DNA of 35,530 bases from Zoogloeaceae bacterium (GTDB lineage Bacteria > Pseudomonadota > Gammaproteobacteria > Burkholderiales > Rhodocyclaceae), in contig JAITSU010000008.1 of assembly GCA_031287525.1 (NCBI GenBank), forward strand, positions 1-35,530, given 5' to 3'. The number at the start of each line of letters is the position of its first letter. Positions within the stretch are counted from its first letter, which is position 1. Of this stretch, positions 17,379 through 24,770 are shown piece by piece. The notes beneath the pieces were generated by a model. The model was given only the letters and a program-made list of their open reading frames with translations. It was not told where the DNA came from and did no database searches. A program made the translations under genes and the position numbers.

Positions 17379-17386
17379 ATTGTATA
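17379..17386 (-). promoter_or_regulatory. Possible -10 box for the kdsD-kdsC-lptC-lptA operon
   Basis: TATACAAT on the minus strand lies 41 bases before the chosen kdsD start. No good -35 hexamer is found at the right distance, so the call rests on the -10 and position. Confidence 0.35.
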
Positions 17387-17435
17387 CTGCTGCCGCGCGG
17401 ATTTTTCCCCACGGCGCAAAACCGCAAGCGGCGGC

Positions 17436-17464
17436 TTTACGTTATGATAAGCGCGGATTATAAC
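17436..17464 (+). promoter_or_regulatory. Possible sigma-70 promoter for the antiporter gene
   Basis: TTTACG (17436-17441) and TATAAC (17459-17464) are separated by exactly 17 bases, 24 bases before the ATG. It is back-to-back with the kdsD promoter. Confidence 0.5.
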
Positions 17465-17487
17465 AACAGGTCACGCGCGCGCTCTCC

Positions 17488-19437
17488 ATGAATACACTGC
17501 AACTCACCCTGCTGCTTCTGGGCGCTTCGGTGTTGGCAGTCGTCCTGTTCCGTCGCGTTAACCTGCCGCCGGTGTTGGGTTATCTGCTCGTTGGCAGCCT
17601 GATCGGGCCGCACGCCTTCAATTTCATGAGGGACGTTGACGATGCCCAGAGCCTTGCCGAATTCGGCGTTGTCTTCCTGATGTTCTCCATCGGTTTGGAA
17701 TTTTCGCTCTCCAGACTGTATGCGATAAAACGCATCGTTTTTGGTTTGGGCGGCTTGCAGGTCGCGCTCACCATGCTCGCGGTTACGGGCATTGCTTTCG
17801 CCTGCGGTTACTCGTGGCATCTGGGGCTGGCGATTGGCGGCGTGCTCGCCATGTCCTCCACCGCCGTCATTTCCAAACTGCTCACCGAACGTCTGGAACT
17901 CGACGCGCCGCATGGGCGCGACATTATCGGCGTGCTGCTGTTTCAGGATTTGGCGGTCGTGCCGCTCCTGATTCTGCTGCCTTCACTCTCCAAACCGCTG
18001 GATGAAATGGCGCTGGAAATGGGCATCGCGCTCGGCAAGGCGGTGGTGGTGCTCTCCCTGATTCTTTTTTTCGGGCAACGCCTGATGCGGAAATGGTTTC
18101 ATTTCGTCGCCCGCGCCCGTTCTGAAGAAATTTTCGCCTTAAACGTGATTCTCATCACCCTGTTCCTCGCCTACATCACCGAACTGGCGGGGTTGTCGCT
18201 GGCGCTGGGCGCGTTCGTGGCGGGGATGCTGGTGTCCGAAACCGAATACAAACTCACCGTGGAAGAAGACATCAAGCCCTTCCGCGATGTGCTCATGGGG
18301 TTGTTCTTCGTCACCATCGGCATGAAACTCGATATGCCCATTCTGCTACACAACTGGTGGGCGATACTGCTGACGCTGGCGGGCTTGCTGGCGCTCAAAG
18401 CGTTCGTGGTCTGGGTGGTGGCAAGACGCATGGGTTCCACGCCCGGTAACGCCGTGCGCGACGCGCTCTGGCTCTGCGCGGGCGGCGAATTCGGTTTTGT
18501 GCTGTTGGGCGAAGCCAAAGGCATTCCGGCGCATGTCGGTCAGGTGGTGCTCTCGGCGCTGGTGCTCTCCATGCTCACCGCGCCCTTCATCATCCAGTTT
18601 TGCGAACGTCTGGTGACGCGCTTCATCGGCAGCGAATGGCTTTTGAAATCCATGCAGATTACGCAGGTCGCCGCCCGGAGCATGGCGACGGAACACCACG
18701 CCATCATCTGCGGCTTCGGGCGTTGCGGTCGGTTTCTGGCGCACTTTCTGGCGCAGGAAGGCGTCGCTTACATCGCGATGGATCTCAATCCCGAACGGGT
18801 GCGGGAAGCGGCGGCGGCGGGCGACAGCGTGGTCTTCGCCGACGCCACCCGCCGCGAATCGCTGCTGGCGGCGGGATTGCAACGCGCCAGCGTCGTGGTG
18901 ATTTCGGTGGATGACCCGCGCAGCGCCGAGAAAATCATCACCCACGTTCGCAACAGCCGCCCCGAACTCCCGGTGGTGGCGCGCTCTGCCAACGAGCGTC
19001 AGGTTGAACAACTCTCCAAGGCGGGCGCGAGTGAAGTCGTGTCGGAATCACTGGAAGCCAGCCTGATGCTCGCCTCGCACGCGCTGGTGCTGATGGGCTT
19101 GCCCATGAATCGGGTGCTGCGCCGTGTGCGCGAAACCCGCAGCGAGCGTTACCAACTTCTGCGCGGTTTCTTTTACAGCCCCGCCGAACACAGCGAAACC
19201 GACCTGCAACCCCGCCTCTATTCTGTATGGATCGGCCCCGGTTCCGCCAGCATCGGGCGCTCGCTGGAAGAATTGAATCTGGAAGAATTCGGCTGCGAAG
19301 TTCGCGCCATCCAGCGCCGGGGCATCAAAAGCGTAGCGCCGACCCCGGCGGTGTGTGTCAAAGCGGGCGATGTCATCGTGCTTCTGGGCGTTTCCGTCAG
19401 CCTCGCCGCCGCCGAGCAGCGCTTACGCAGCGGGTAG
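17488..19437 (+). CDS. kefC: KefB/KefC-type monovalent cation:proton antiporter (CPA2 family) with RCK domain
   Basis: A 649-residue inner-membrane protein. Residues about 1-385 form the Na+/H+ exchanger fold with about 12 hydrophobic segments; GYLLVGSLIGPHAF and FGVVFLMFSIGLEFS are family signatures, and FQDLAVVPLL lies in the ion path region. A TrkA-N/RCK nucleotide-binding domain follows (about 403-525) with HHAIICGFGRCGRFL, and a TrkA-C domain closes the protein (about 565-649). Kef systems export K+ and are gated by glutathione adducts. Whether this one is glutathione-gated or a plain K+/Na+ antiporter is open; no KefF/KefG ancillary gene is adjacent. Confidence 0.92.
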   Translation: MNTLQLTLLLLGASVLAVVLFRRVNLPPVLGYLLVGSLIGPHAFNFMRDVDDAQSLAEFGVVFLMFSIGLEFSLSRLYAIKRIVFGLGGLQVALTMLAVTGIAFACGYSWHLGLAIGGVLAMSSTAVISKLLTERLELDAPHGRDIIGVLLFQDLAVVPLLILLPSLSKPLDEMALEMGIALGKAVVVLSLILFFGQRLMRKWFHFVARARSEEIFALNVILITLFLAYITELAGLSLALGAFVAGMLVSETEYKLTVEEDIKPFRDVLMGLFFVTIGMKLDMPILLHNWWAILLTLAGLLALKAFVVWVVARRMGSTPGNAVRDALWLCAGGEFGFVLLGEAKGIPAHVGQVVLSALVLSMLTAPFIIQFCERLVTRFIGSEWLLKSMQITQVAARSMATEHHAIICGFGRCGRFLAHFLAQEGVAYIAMDLNPERVREAAAAGDSVVFADATRRESLLAAGLQRASVVVISVDDPRSAEKIITHVRNSRPELPVVARSANERQVEQLSKAGASEVVSESLEASLMLASHALVLMGLPMNRVLRRVRETRSERYQLLRGFFYSPAEHSETDLQPRLYSVWIGPGSASIGRSLEELNLEEFGCEVRAIQRRGIKSVAPTPAVCVKAGDVIVLLGVSVSLAAAEQRLRSG

Positions 19438-19448
19438 TCGCCAGAGTG

Positions 19449-19465
19449 AAGGGAATCCTTCCCTT
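19449..19465 (+). terminator. Weak terminator-like hairpin after the antiporter gene
   Basis: AAGGGAA-TCC-TTCCCTT is a perfect 7-bp stem 11 bases after the stop codon, followed by GTGTTTGG rather than a pure T run. Confidence 0.45.
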
Positions 19466-19492
19466 GTGTTTGGACAGGTAGATACTGTTATG

Positions 19493-19560
19493 CATGTAAA
19501 GGGCTTTACGCAGGAAGGCGTGTCCGACTTTAGACAGGCGCGGCTTTGCTCGCTCATCTT
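19493..19560 (-). pseudogene. Short remnant of an IS110/IS116-type transposase
   Basis: The minus strand encodes RLSKVGHAFLRKALYM, which resembles the conserved SKxGNxxLRxALYM segment near the end of the catalytic region of IS110-family (Transposase_20) enzymes. Nothing recognisable as transposase remains on either side, so this is a small fossil. The match is by eye over about 16 residues. Confidence 0.5.
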
Positions 19561-19654
19561 GTGCGTCCTTTATGGGTTTTAATAAACATGTCAAGAGTTT
19601 GAGCGAATTTTTTTCATGATTACAAGCCCTAATCATGGAAACTCGTCCGGGCAT

Positions 19655-19680
19655 AAAAAACCCCCGGAAGATTCCGGGGT
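19655..19680 (-). terminator. Intrinsic terminator of the DUF4124-like gene
   Basis: CCCCGGAA (19662-19669), GA, TTCCGGGG (19672-19679). On the minus strand the stem is followed by GTTTTTT. It lies about 22 bases past the stop codon. Confidence 0.85.
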
Positions 19681-19701
19681 GTTTGGTTCGCGTAGACTTG
19701 T

Positions 19702-20301
19702 TCAATTGCAGCGCGTTACTCCGCCAACGGTGTTGCATATCTTCCCGTCGCCCCGGAAAGTTTGACCATTATCGCCACCATAATAAAAGTTCCCGCAGTT
19801 GTCGAAGTTCCCGTTAATGATTGTCGGAACGCAGTTGTTCTTTTCATCGGCTCTTGCCTTCTCTTCTGAAGCAATAGAGTCAGCCGTTACATTCTTTGAG
19901 CCAGCGGCACACGCCTCTTGCACATGCCGGTATCTTGAGCCAAGCTCCTTCTGTCTGACCAAAGATGTGCTGCACTCGTTTGCTCTCCGTTCTTCCGCAG
20001 CCTTCCTGTCATAATATCCGGCAGTGCTATTCACCTTCGTCTGACGGTTCTCGTACTTCGCGTCTGCCTCGTTCACCATATTCTTGTTCATCTGATGTAC
20101 GGCGTGGGCTTCGTTATATTCTTCCTGCGTAATCTGCCGGACAGCGCGCACATCTTCCGTGCGCGTACCGGCACCCCCGCAGGGATAATCCTGAATCACC
20201 GTCCTTCCGTCAGCCGTCTTGCATTTGAAAACCGCCTGCGCCTGAATCGGCGCGGAAACTGATACGGCAAGCAACGCTACCGCAACAAGTTTGATGTACA
20301 T
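19702..20301 (-). CDS. Secreted DUF4124-like protein
   Basis: A 199-residue exported protein. A clear signal peptide (MYIKLVAVALLAVSVSAPIQ, cut after AQA) is followed by VFKCKTADGRTVIQDYPCGG, the short Cys-containing beta-hairpin motif of DUF4124 proteins. The middle (about 55-150) is charged and likely helical. The C-terminus is Gly/Asn/Cys-rich (IINGNFDNCGNFYYGGDNG), with paired cysteines suited to disulfides in the periplasm. The ribosome site GGGAGAATCATC precedes ATG 20301; a longer in-frame start at 20361 has none. Function is unknown, and it has its own terminator. Confidence 0.75.
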   Translation of the reverse strand: MYIKLVAVALLAVSVSAPIQAQAVFKCKTADGRTVIQDYPCGGAGTRTEDVRAVRQITQEEYNEAHAVHQMNKNMVNEADAKYENRQTKVNSTAGYYDRKAAEERRANECSTSLVRQKELGSRYRHVQEACAAGSKNVTADSIASEEKARADEKNNCVPTIINGNFDNCGNFYYGGDNGQTFRGDGKICNTVGGVTRCN

Positions 20302-20397
20302 GATGATTCTCCCATGTCGAAACCAGATTATGGATGAAACACACGGCGGGCAAAAGCACACCGTGTGTTGTTCAGATGACCGGCAGCGGAAAAGTTG

Positions 20398-20735
20398 TCA
20401 AGCGCTCTGGAGATTGTCATTCATTCTTGCCGTCTCGATGCCTTGCTGTCCGGTCGGCGGTTCTTGCGGAACAGGCGGCAAGCCGGGAGAAGCGTTTTCC
20501 CTCGTCTGCGGAATAACGTCTTCCGGCAATTCGCCGGGCAGCATGTCCGCGTTAACCCGGACTTGTGTCTGGGCGGAGCGCGTCACCGCTTCGTCGGGTT
20601 GCGGAAACTGCGGGTCGTCCGCCTGTCCGGGCAGGGTGAATCCGGCGTTTCCCGCTCATCCACGGCGCGGAATGCCTCAATCAGTTCCCGCTTGAACGGC
20701 ACATCCGTCAGGGCGACAAGGAAGGGCGGAATCGA
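20398..20735 (-). pseudogene. Decayed gene fragment, possibly of a phage Rha-type regulator
   Basis: On the minus strand one frame reads LTDVPFKRELIEAFRAVDER and then soon stops. The next frame continues as a Pro/Gln-rich tail (PGQADDPQFPQPDEAVTRS through to ARMNDNLQSA, stop at 20398). A single frameshift near 20650 would join them. The FKRELIEAF segment recalls the C-terminal part of Rha-family phage antirepressors, a weak match. There is no start codon or N-terminal domain; the fragment begins at a 21-bp repeat (20723-20743). Confidence 0.4.
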
Positions 20736-20743
20736 AGAACGCG
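20723..20743 (+). repeat. 21-bp repeat, left copy flanking metF
   Basis: AGGGCGGAATCGAAGAACGC plus G is identical to 21684-21704. Both are followed within 20 bases by TACGACGACG or TTCGACGACG. The two copies bracket metF in direct orientation and share the AGGGCG head of the window's palindromic repeats. Confidence 0.7.
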
Positions 20744-20789
20744 TCGCATGTGATACGACGACGGTTTCTACGACGCCGTTTTGCCTGAT

Positions 20790-21635
20790 TCAAACCGGAA
20801 ACAACCGCCGCCAGATGCTTTCTGTCAGCGTCGCCTGATTCAGGCTGTAAAAATGCAGACCGGGCGCGCCGCCTTGTAACAGGCGTTCGCAAAGTTCCGT
20901 CAGCACATCAAGACCAAAGGCGCGGATGGAATCCGTATCGTCGCCGTAGCTCTCGAATTTTTTCCGCATCCAGCGCGGAATTTCCGCGCCGGAAGCGTCG
21001 GAAAAACGCGCCAGTTTGGAAAAGCTGGCAATGGGCATGACGCCGGGCACGACGGGAATCTCCACCCCCAACGCGCGTACCTCGTCCATGAAATGAAAAT
21101 AGGCGTCGGCATTGTAAAAATACTGGGTGATGGCGCTGTCTGCCCCCGCCTTCACCTTGCGCGCGAAATTCTGCAAATCGTCTTTCGGACTTTTCGCCTG
21201 CGGATGCCATTCCGGGTAAGCGCCCACCACGATATGAAACGCGTCGCCGGTTTCGGCGCGGATGAATTCCACCAACTCATTGGCATAGCGCAGTTCACCC
21301 ACATCGACCATGCCGGAAGGCAAATCGCCGCGCAGGGCGACAATGCGCCGGATGCCCGCCGCCCGATACTCATTCAAAATCTCCCGAATCCCCGCGCGGG
21401 TAAACCCGATGCAGGAAAGGTGTGGCGCTACCGGACGCCCCTCGGCGGCGATTTCCTTGACCACCGAAAAAGTCCGCTCGCGGGTCGAACCGCCCGCGCC
21501 ATAGGTAACGGAAAAAAACGCGGGTTCCAGCGCCGCCAGCCGGTCACGCTCGGCTTTGAGTCGGGTCGCGCCTTCCGGCGTCTGGGGCGGGAAAAATTCA
21601 AGCGAGAGTTCGGGTTTGGGGTTATTACGCTGCAT
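20790..21635 (-). CDS. metF: 5,10-methylenetetrahydrofolate reductase
   Basis: An FAD-dependent TIM-barrel enzyme that reduces methylene-THF to 5-methyl-THF, the methyl donor used by MetH. The 281-residue length is standard for bacteria. SLEFFPPQTPEG carries the catalytic Glu, FFSVTYGAGGSTRERT and HLSCIGFTRAGIREIL are signatures, and RRIVALRGDLP and HIVVGAYPEWHPQA bind FAD and folate. The ribosome site is weak. No SAH riboswitch could be recognised in the 110 bases upstream. The gene is solitary and bracketed by a 21-bp direct repeat. Confidence 0.97.
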   Translation of the reverse strand: MQRNNPKPELSLEFFPPQTPEGATRLKAERDRLAALEPAFFSVTYGAGGSTRERTFSVVKEIAAEGRPVAPHLSCIGFTRAGIREILNEYRAAGIRRIVALRGDLPSGMVDVGELRYANELVEFIRAETGDAFHIVVGAYPEWHPQAKSPKDDLQNFARKVKAGADSAITQYFYNADAYFHFMDEVRALGVEIPVVPGVMPIASFSKLARFSDASGAEIPRWMRKKFESYGDDTDSIRAFGLDVLTELCERLLQGGAPGLHFYSLNQATLTESIWRRLFPV

Positions 21636-21683
21636 GGTGTATCCAGATTCCAGATAAAAAGTTCGCAGAGTCGCCGTTTAGGT

Positions 21684-21704
21684 AGGGCGGAATCGAAGAA
21701 CGCG
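21684..21704 (+). repeat. 21-bp repeat, right copy flanking metF
   Basis: Identical to 20723-20743. It is preceded by GT, giving GTAGGGCGG, like the heads of the other palindromic repeats in the window. Confidence 0.7.
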
Positions 21705-21746
21705 CCGGATTTCGACGACGTTGCGGGCGTCGATTTTACAGGCATT

Positions 21747-22499
21747 TCAAGGCGCGGGCATCGTCGCGCTATTTCTGTCCGCGATTTTCAGCGCCTTCTG
21801 TAAAGCCTCGGCAATCTGCGGGTCATTGGTCGCGCGCAAGGCATTTTCGCAAATCACTCGCACACGCGGAAATTTCGGCGCGAAGTTTTCGAGCAACTGA
21901 AAAGCCTTGCGTAAAGCGGCGCTTCGTCCCGCCGACAAACGCGCGTCCCCCGAAAATCCATGCAGCGCGGCGATGATGCGTTGAATGGGCGGAGCATCGC
22001 CGTTCGCTAAAAAAGCGCCCCACCAGACAAGAATGGCGTTCTCACCTTCTTCCGGCGTGAGTTCCGCAAAAGATTTGCTGACCAGCAGGGGAAGGACGCG
22101 CGGGTTCTGGAATGGTTCAGGCTGACGCGCCACAACCTTGCCCGCTTCCGGCGAACCGGCGAGCAACAGGGTTTGCAAAAACACGGGCGCGCTGTCAGCG
22201 TTCAGGTCGCGCTCCATCGCCGCGACCCAATCCTCAACCCGTTCAGGATGCTGCCGGAACGTCGCGGCAAAAAATCCCCCCAAAACAGGCACAAAATCCG
22301 GGCTGACGCGAACGAGCGCGGTACGCTGGATACTGCCGAAAGCAGCGGAAATACGCTCCGGTTCAGGATGCCCGGCATAGTTTTCAAGCCAGAGCATGAA
22401 TTCATCCGGCGAACGAAAGCCACCCTCGACAGCATGGGCGCTGAACCCTGAAAACGCGGACAGGACGAGGCAGAACAAAAACGCAGTCAGGCGACGCAT
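21747..22499 (-). CDS. Secreted helical protein of unknown function
   Basis: A 250-residue exported protein. The signal peptide starts MRRLTAFLFCLVLSAFSGF and is cut near AHA-VEGG. The mature part is probably all-helical and repeat-like, with segments such as DEFMLWLENYAGHPEPERIS, SPDFVPVLGGFFAATFRQHP and FQLLENFAPKFPRVRVICEN that recall TPR-like or HEAT-like helices, but I recognise no named family. ATG 22499 has GGAG upstream; a longer in-frame start at 22607 lacks a signal peptide at its end. Its first 120 bases are duplicated at 25270-25392 beyond the GTPase cluster. The last residues run to within about 40 bases of the repeat upstream of metF. Confidence 0.75.
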   Translation of the reverse strand: MRRLTAFLFCLVLSAFSGFSAHAVEGGFRSPDEFMLWLENYAGHPEPERISAAFGSIQRTALVRVSPDFVPVLGGFFAATFRQHPERVEDWVAAMERDLNADSAPVFLQTLLLAGSPEAGKVVARQPEPFQNPRVLPLLVSKSFAELTPEEGENAILVWWGAFLANGDAPPIQRIIAALHGFSGDARLSAGRSAALRKAFQLLENFAPKFPRVRVICENALRATNDPQIAEALQKALKIADRNSATMPAP

Positions 22500-22600
22500 G
22501 GCGCGCTCCGGGGGAAGCCGGTAATGAAGAGGGCATACCAGCACGAGGGCAATCCGGCAAATCAGGACAGAAGAAAAAGTATCTGATCGTGACGTTATGG

Positions 22601-22629
22601 TTGCCATTTGTTACGAATAAGAGAATAAT
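22601..22629 (+). promoter_or_regulatory. Candidate promoter for the GTPase/Roadblock cluster
   Basis: TTGCCA (22601-22606) and AATAAT (22624-22629) are separated by 17 bases. It is about 290 bases upstream of the first cluster gene. The call is by hexamer similarity. Confidence 0.4.
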
Positions 22630-22717
22630 GAGACCTCGTTATGTGACAGACATAGCCAATTTGCAATGAGCACCATACTTATCATGTCGAACCATTCACC
22701 CTATTCCATTCCCATTC

Positions 22718-22726
22718 GGGGGGGGG
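22718..22726. repeat. Run of nine G residues in the cluster leader
   Basis: An uninterrupted G9 tract lies between the candidate promoter and the first cluster gene. Such tracts are prone to slippage during replication. Confidence 0.8.
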
Positions 22727-22917
22727 TACAGTGCGACTATACCTACCCATCATACCCTTCTTATTCCAAGAGCATGTATTCGCTCGCCGTCATTAAACCC
22801 TGCAATCTTGCGGCGTAGTCGCACGCTGCGTTCGGGAAGGGGGTTCGCCTGTGCCGTCCAGCTTCAAGAGATTGAGCATCTGCGTCGAATAGATGCAATC
22901 GCCCTGGAGGTGTTGAT

Positions 22918-23718
22918 ATGACTCCGGACGGTGAAAATTTTGTAAACGCAAGTTATACGGCGATGGGCTGTACGTCACAAGAACAGGTGCTTCTAAAGTC
23001 AGTCATTTCCTTGCATGGAATGCAAAGCAGCATTGCTTGGACCTACCAGCGACAGGCTCGGAATGTTAATCTTGTTGTCATCGGTACAGAGCTTGCTTCC
23101 AGTGATGCGGCTCTGCTCCTGAGTTCCAGGGTAATAGATGTTGGACAATTGATTTTGTGGGCGCGAGATTTGCCCTGTCCTTCCGATAGGCATTGGATAT
23201 TCAGTTGTAAACCGCCGCTTCACGCCTTCGCGCTGATTGAGCAATTGAAGCGGATTGAGCGGTTTCTGCAGGAAAAATTACAGACGCAATCCATTCGGGC
23301 ACAACCGAAGCCTCAACAGCAAACCGTTGCGCCGCCAGATGAATTTCTGGAAAATGCAAAGGTGAAGCTGATTTGCTGGCCACCATCCGAATTCCTTTCC
23401 AGCAATCAAAAATACTATCGCATGGCAGCCATGTTAAGCGCCCGTAGCTTGACGCTTGACGAGTTGACCGAATTTTCCACCCAGCCAAGGGAAGTTTGTC
23501 AGAGATTTATTGCTGATTTGAACCAACTGGATTGCGTTCGTCTGTTCAGGCAGGAAGGATACTCAACATCACCTCACACTACACAACGACTGAAGGAGCA
23601 TGAGATGTCGCATTCAGCACAAAATCGACCCCTACCGCAACATGCTACTGCCGCGGAGGGTGGACTCAGAGGTGTATTCAGAAAAATTCGCATTAGTCTG
23701 GGATTTGCTTCGGCATGA
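22918..23718 (+). CDS. Unknown protein with possible degenerate receiver and winged-helix domains, first gene of the GTPase cluster
   Basis: The 266-residue product is not recognised as a named family. Residues about 45-125 alternate strand- and helix-like stretches (VNLVVIGTELASSDAALLLS, RHWIFSCKPPLHAFALIEQL); the CKPP followed by a leucine-rich helix resembles the end of a response-regulator receiver, but no phosphoacceptor Asp is evident. About 165-215 (YYRMAAMLSARSLTLDELTE, REVCQRFIADLNQLDCVRLF) looks like a winged helix-turn-helix, as in output domains. The C-terminal 50 residues are polar and probably disordered. The ribosome site GGAGG is good. It lies 6 bases before the GTPase gene, so it is likely its upstream or downstream partner. 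Confidence 0.6.
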   Translation: MTPDGENFVNASYTAMGCTSQEQVLLKSVISLHGMQSSIAWTYQRQARNVNLVVIGTELASSDAALLLSSRVIDVGQLILWARDLPCPSDRHWIFSCKPPLHAFALIEQLKRIERFLQEKLQTQSIRAQPKPQQQTVAPPDEFLENAKVKLICWPPSEFLSSNQKYYRMAAMLSARSLTLDELTEFSTQPREVCQRFIADLNQLDCVRLFRQEGYSTSPHTTQRLKEHEMSHSAQNRPLPQHATAAEGGLRGVFRKIRISLGFASA

Positions 23719-23724
23719 CTTCTT

Positions 23725-24252
23725 ATGATTGAACACAAAATACTCTTCACCGGTACAACGGGCGCAGGTAAAACGACAGCGATTCAATCTGTCAGTGAAA
23801 TTCCGCCTGTCTGTACCGACGTAGTGAGCAGCGATTTGACCATCGGCAAAGAAACGACGACCGTTGCGCTGGATTACGGCGAAATTTCTCTTGGCGAGGC
23901 GGAACGGCTGCGACTTTATGGTACTCCGGGGCAAGAGCGTTTTTCATTCATGTGGAAAATTCTCGCGCAAGGAGCATTGGGTCTGGTCATCCTGATTGAC
24001 CAGACTCAGCCAGAACCATTGCGGGATTTGGATACCTATCTGGAACATTTTAGAACCCTGATTCAGGAAACTGCCTGCGTGGTGGTTATCAGCAAGATGG
24101 ACAAATCACGCTTGCCAGGTTTGAAGGAATTTTCAGAAGTGATGCAGACCAAACAATTGGTATGTCCTGTCATTGCGGCAGATGTTCGCGTCAGGGAACA
24201 GGTTTTAGATATTCTGGATTTGTTATTGGTACAAATGGAGGTACGATTGTGA
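23725..24252 (+). CDS. Small Ras/MglA-like GTPase
   Basis: A 175-residue single-domain P-loop GTPase. G1 is GTTGAGKT (residues 10-17). Switch I contains TTTVALDYG with a candidate Mg-coordinating Thr. G3 reads LYGTPGQERFSFMW, where the usual DxxG aspartate is replaced by Tyr/Gly, as in the MglA-like and actinobacterial conservon (CvnD) GTPases that I know. G4 is SKMDKS, giving guanine specificity, and G5 is near VIAADVR. There is no membrane anchor or lipidation motif. In MglA and Cvn systems the partner and GAP is a Roadblock protein, and one is encoded directly downstream with a 4-base overlap (GTGA). Confidence 0.85.
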   Translation: MIEHKILFTGTTGAGKTTAIQSVSEIPPVCTDVVSSDLTIGKETTTVALDYGEISLGEAERLRLYGTPGQERFSFMWKILAQGALGLVILIDQTQPEPLRDLDTYLEHFRTLIQETACVVVISKMDKSRLPGLKEFSEVMQTKQLVCPVIAADVRVREQVLDILDLLLVQMEVRL

Positions 24253-24686
24253 ATTCCACTAAAAAAGTAAATGATTTACCAGGAAATTCGCCGCAATTGG
24301 TGACAGGAGAAATACGCACCAAAGCAAAATATATGCTCAAGCTGTTTGTTCATCAGCTTGAAGGCGCGGGCGTTAATGGCGCTGTAATTACCACGATAGA
24401 TGGATTTGAAGTTGCAGCAATTGCCATGTCTGAAGAAGAAGGCAATAAACTGTCTGCCATGTCGAGTTCAATTTCCGCAATCGGGGAAATGGCGGTTGCA
24501 GAAGCCAATGCAGGTACTCATTATCAGAGTATCACCATTGAAAGCGATAGTGGATACATCTTTATCGTGAACATACGGTATCCAGGTTGTCCGATGCTTT
24601 TAAGCGTGGTTGCATCCAAAGAGGCGATGCTTGGTAAATTGATTTACTATGCAAAGCATGTAGTTGAAAAAATGTGCGAGATTTAA
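24249..24686 (+). CDS. Roadblock/LC7 domain protein
   Basis: A 145-residue protein with one Roadblock/LC7 fold (about 30-130), as in MglB and CvnB. AVITTIDGFEVAAIAMS is the first strand-turn-strand, SSSISAIGEMAVAEANAG the central helix, and YIFIVNIRYPGCPMLLSVVAS the last strands. These proteins dimerise and regulate or act as GAP for the partner GTPase. The GTG start at 24249 overlaps the GTPase stop; an earlier in-frame start at 24162 lies inside the GTPase gene and is unlikely. Base composition is AT-rich, like the rest of the cluster. Confidence 0.85.
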   Translation: MNSTKKVNDLPGNSPQLVTGEIRTKAKYMLKLFVHQLEGAGVNGAVITTIDGFEVAAIAMSEEEGNKLSAMSSSISAIGEMAVAEANAGTHYQSITIESDSGYIFIVNIRYPGCPMLLSVVASKEAMLGKLIYYAKHVVEKMCEI

Positions 24687-24770
24687 AGCATGTTTGATTT
24701 TTGTCGTCCTTGTTGTCTTTTCCGTTGGTTAAGACGATGGGGTTTTTTTAGTTGGAAAAGGAGAATTAGC

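Larger units (their letters stand above)
22500..22917. other. Intergenic region between the secreted-protein gene and the GTPase cluster
   Basis: No gene is supported in these 418 bases. The DNA is AT-richer than its surroundings. It holds a candidate plus-strand promoter (22601-22629) and a run of nine G (22718-22726). The ribosome site CTGGAGGTGTTGAT precedes the ATG at 22918. The leader from that promoter would be nearly 290 bases long. Confidence 0.5.

Noticed and set aside
22793-22978. Minus-strand 61-codon frame upstream of the GTPase cluster
   Set aside because: It overlaps the first cluster gene's start and ribosome site, with no start signal of its own.
24690-24770. N-terminal extension of the second Roadblock-like protein
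   Set aside because: Cys/Trp/Arg-rich translation with no ribosome site, while ATG 24771 has a strong one. A separate leader peptide cannot be excluded.
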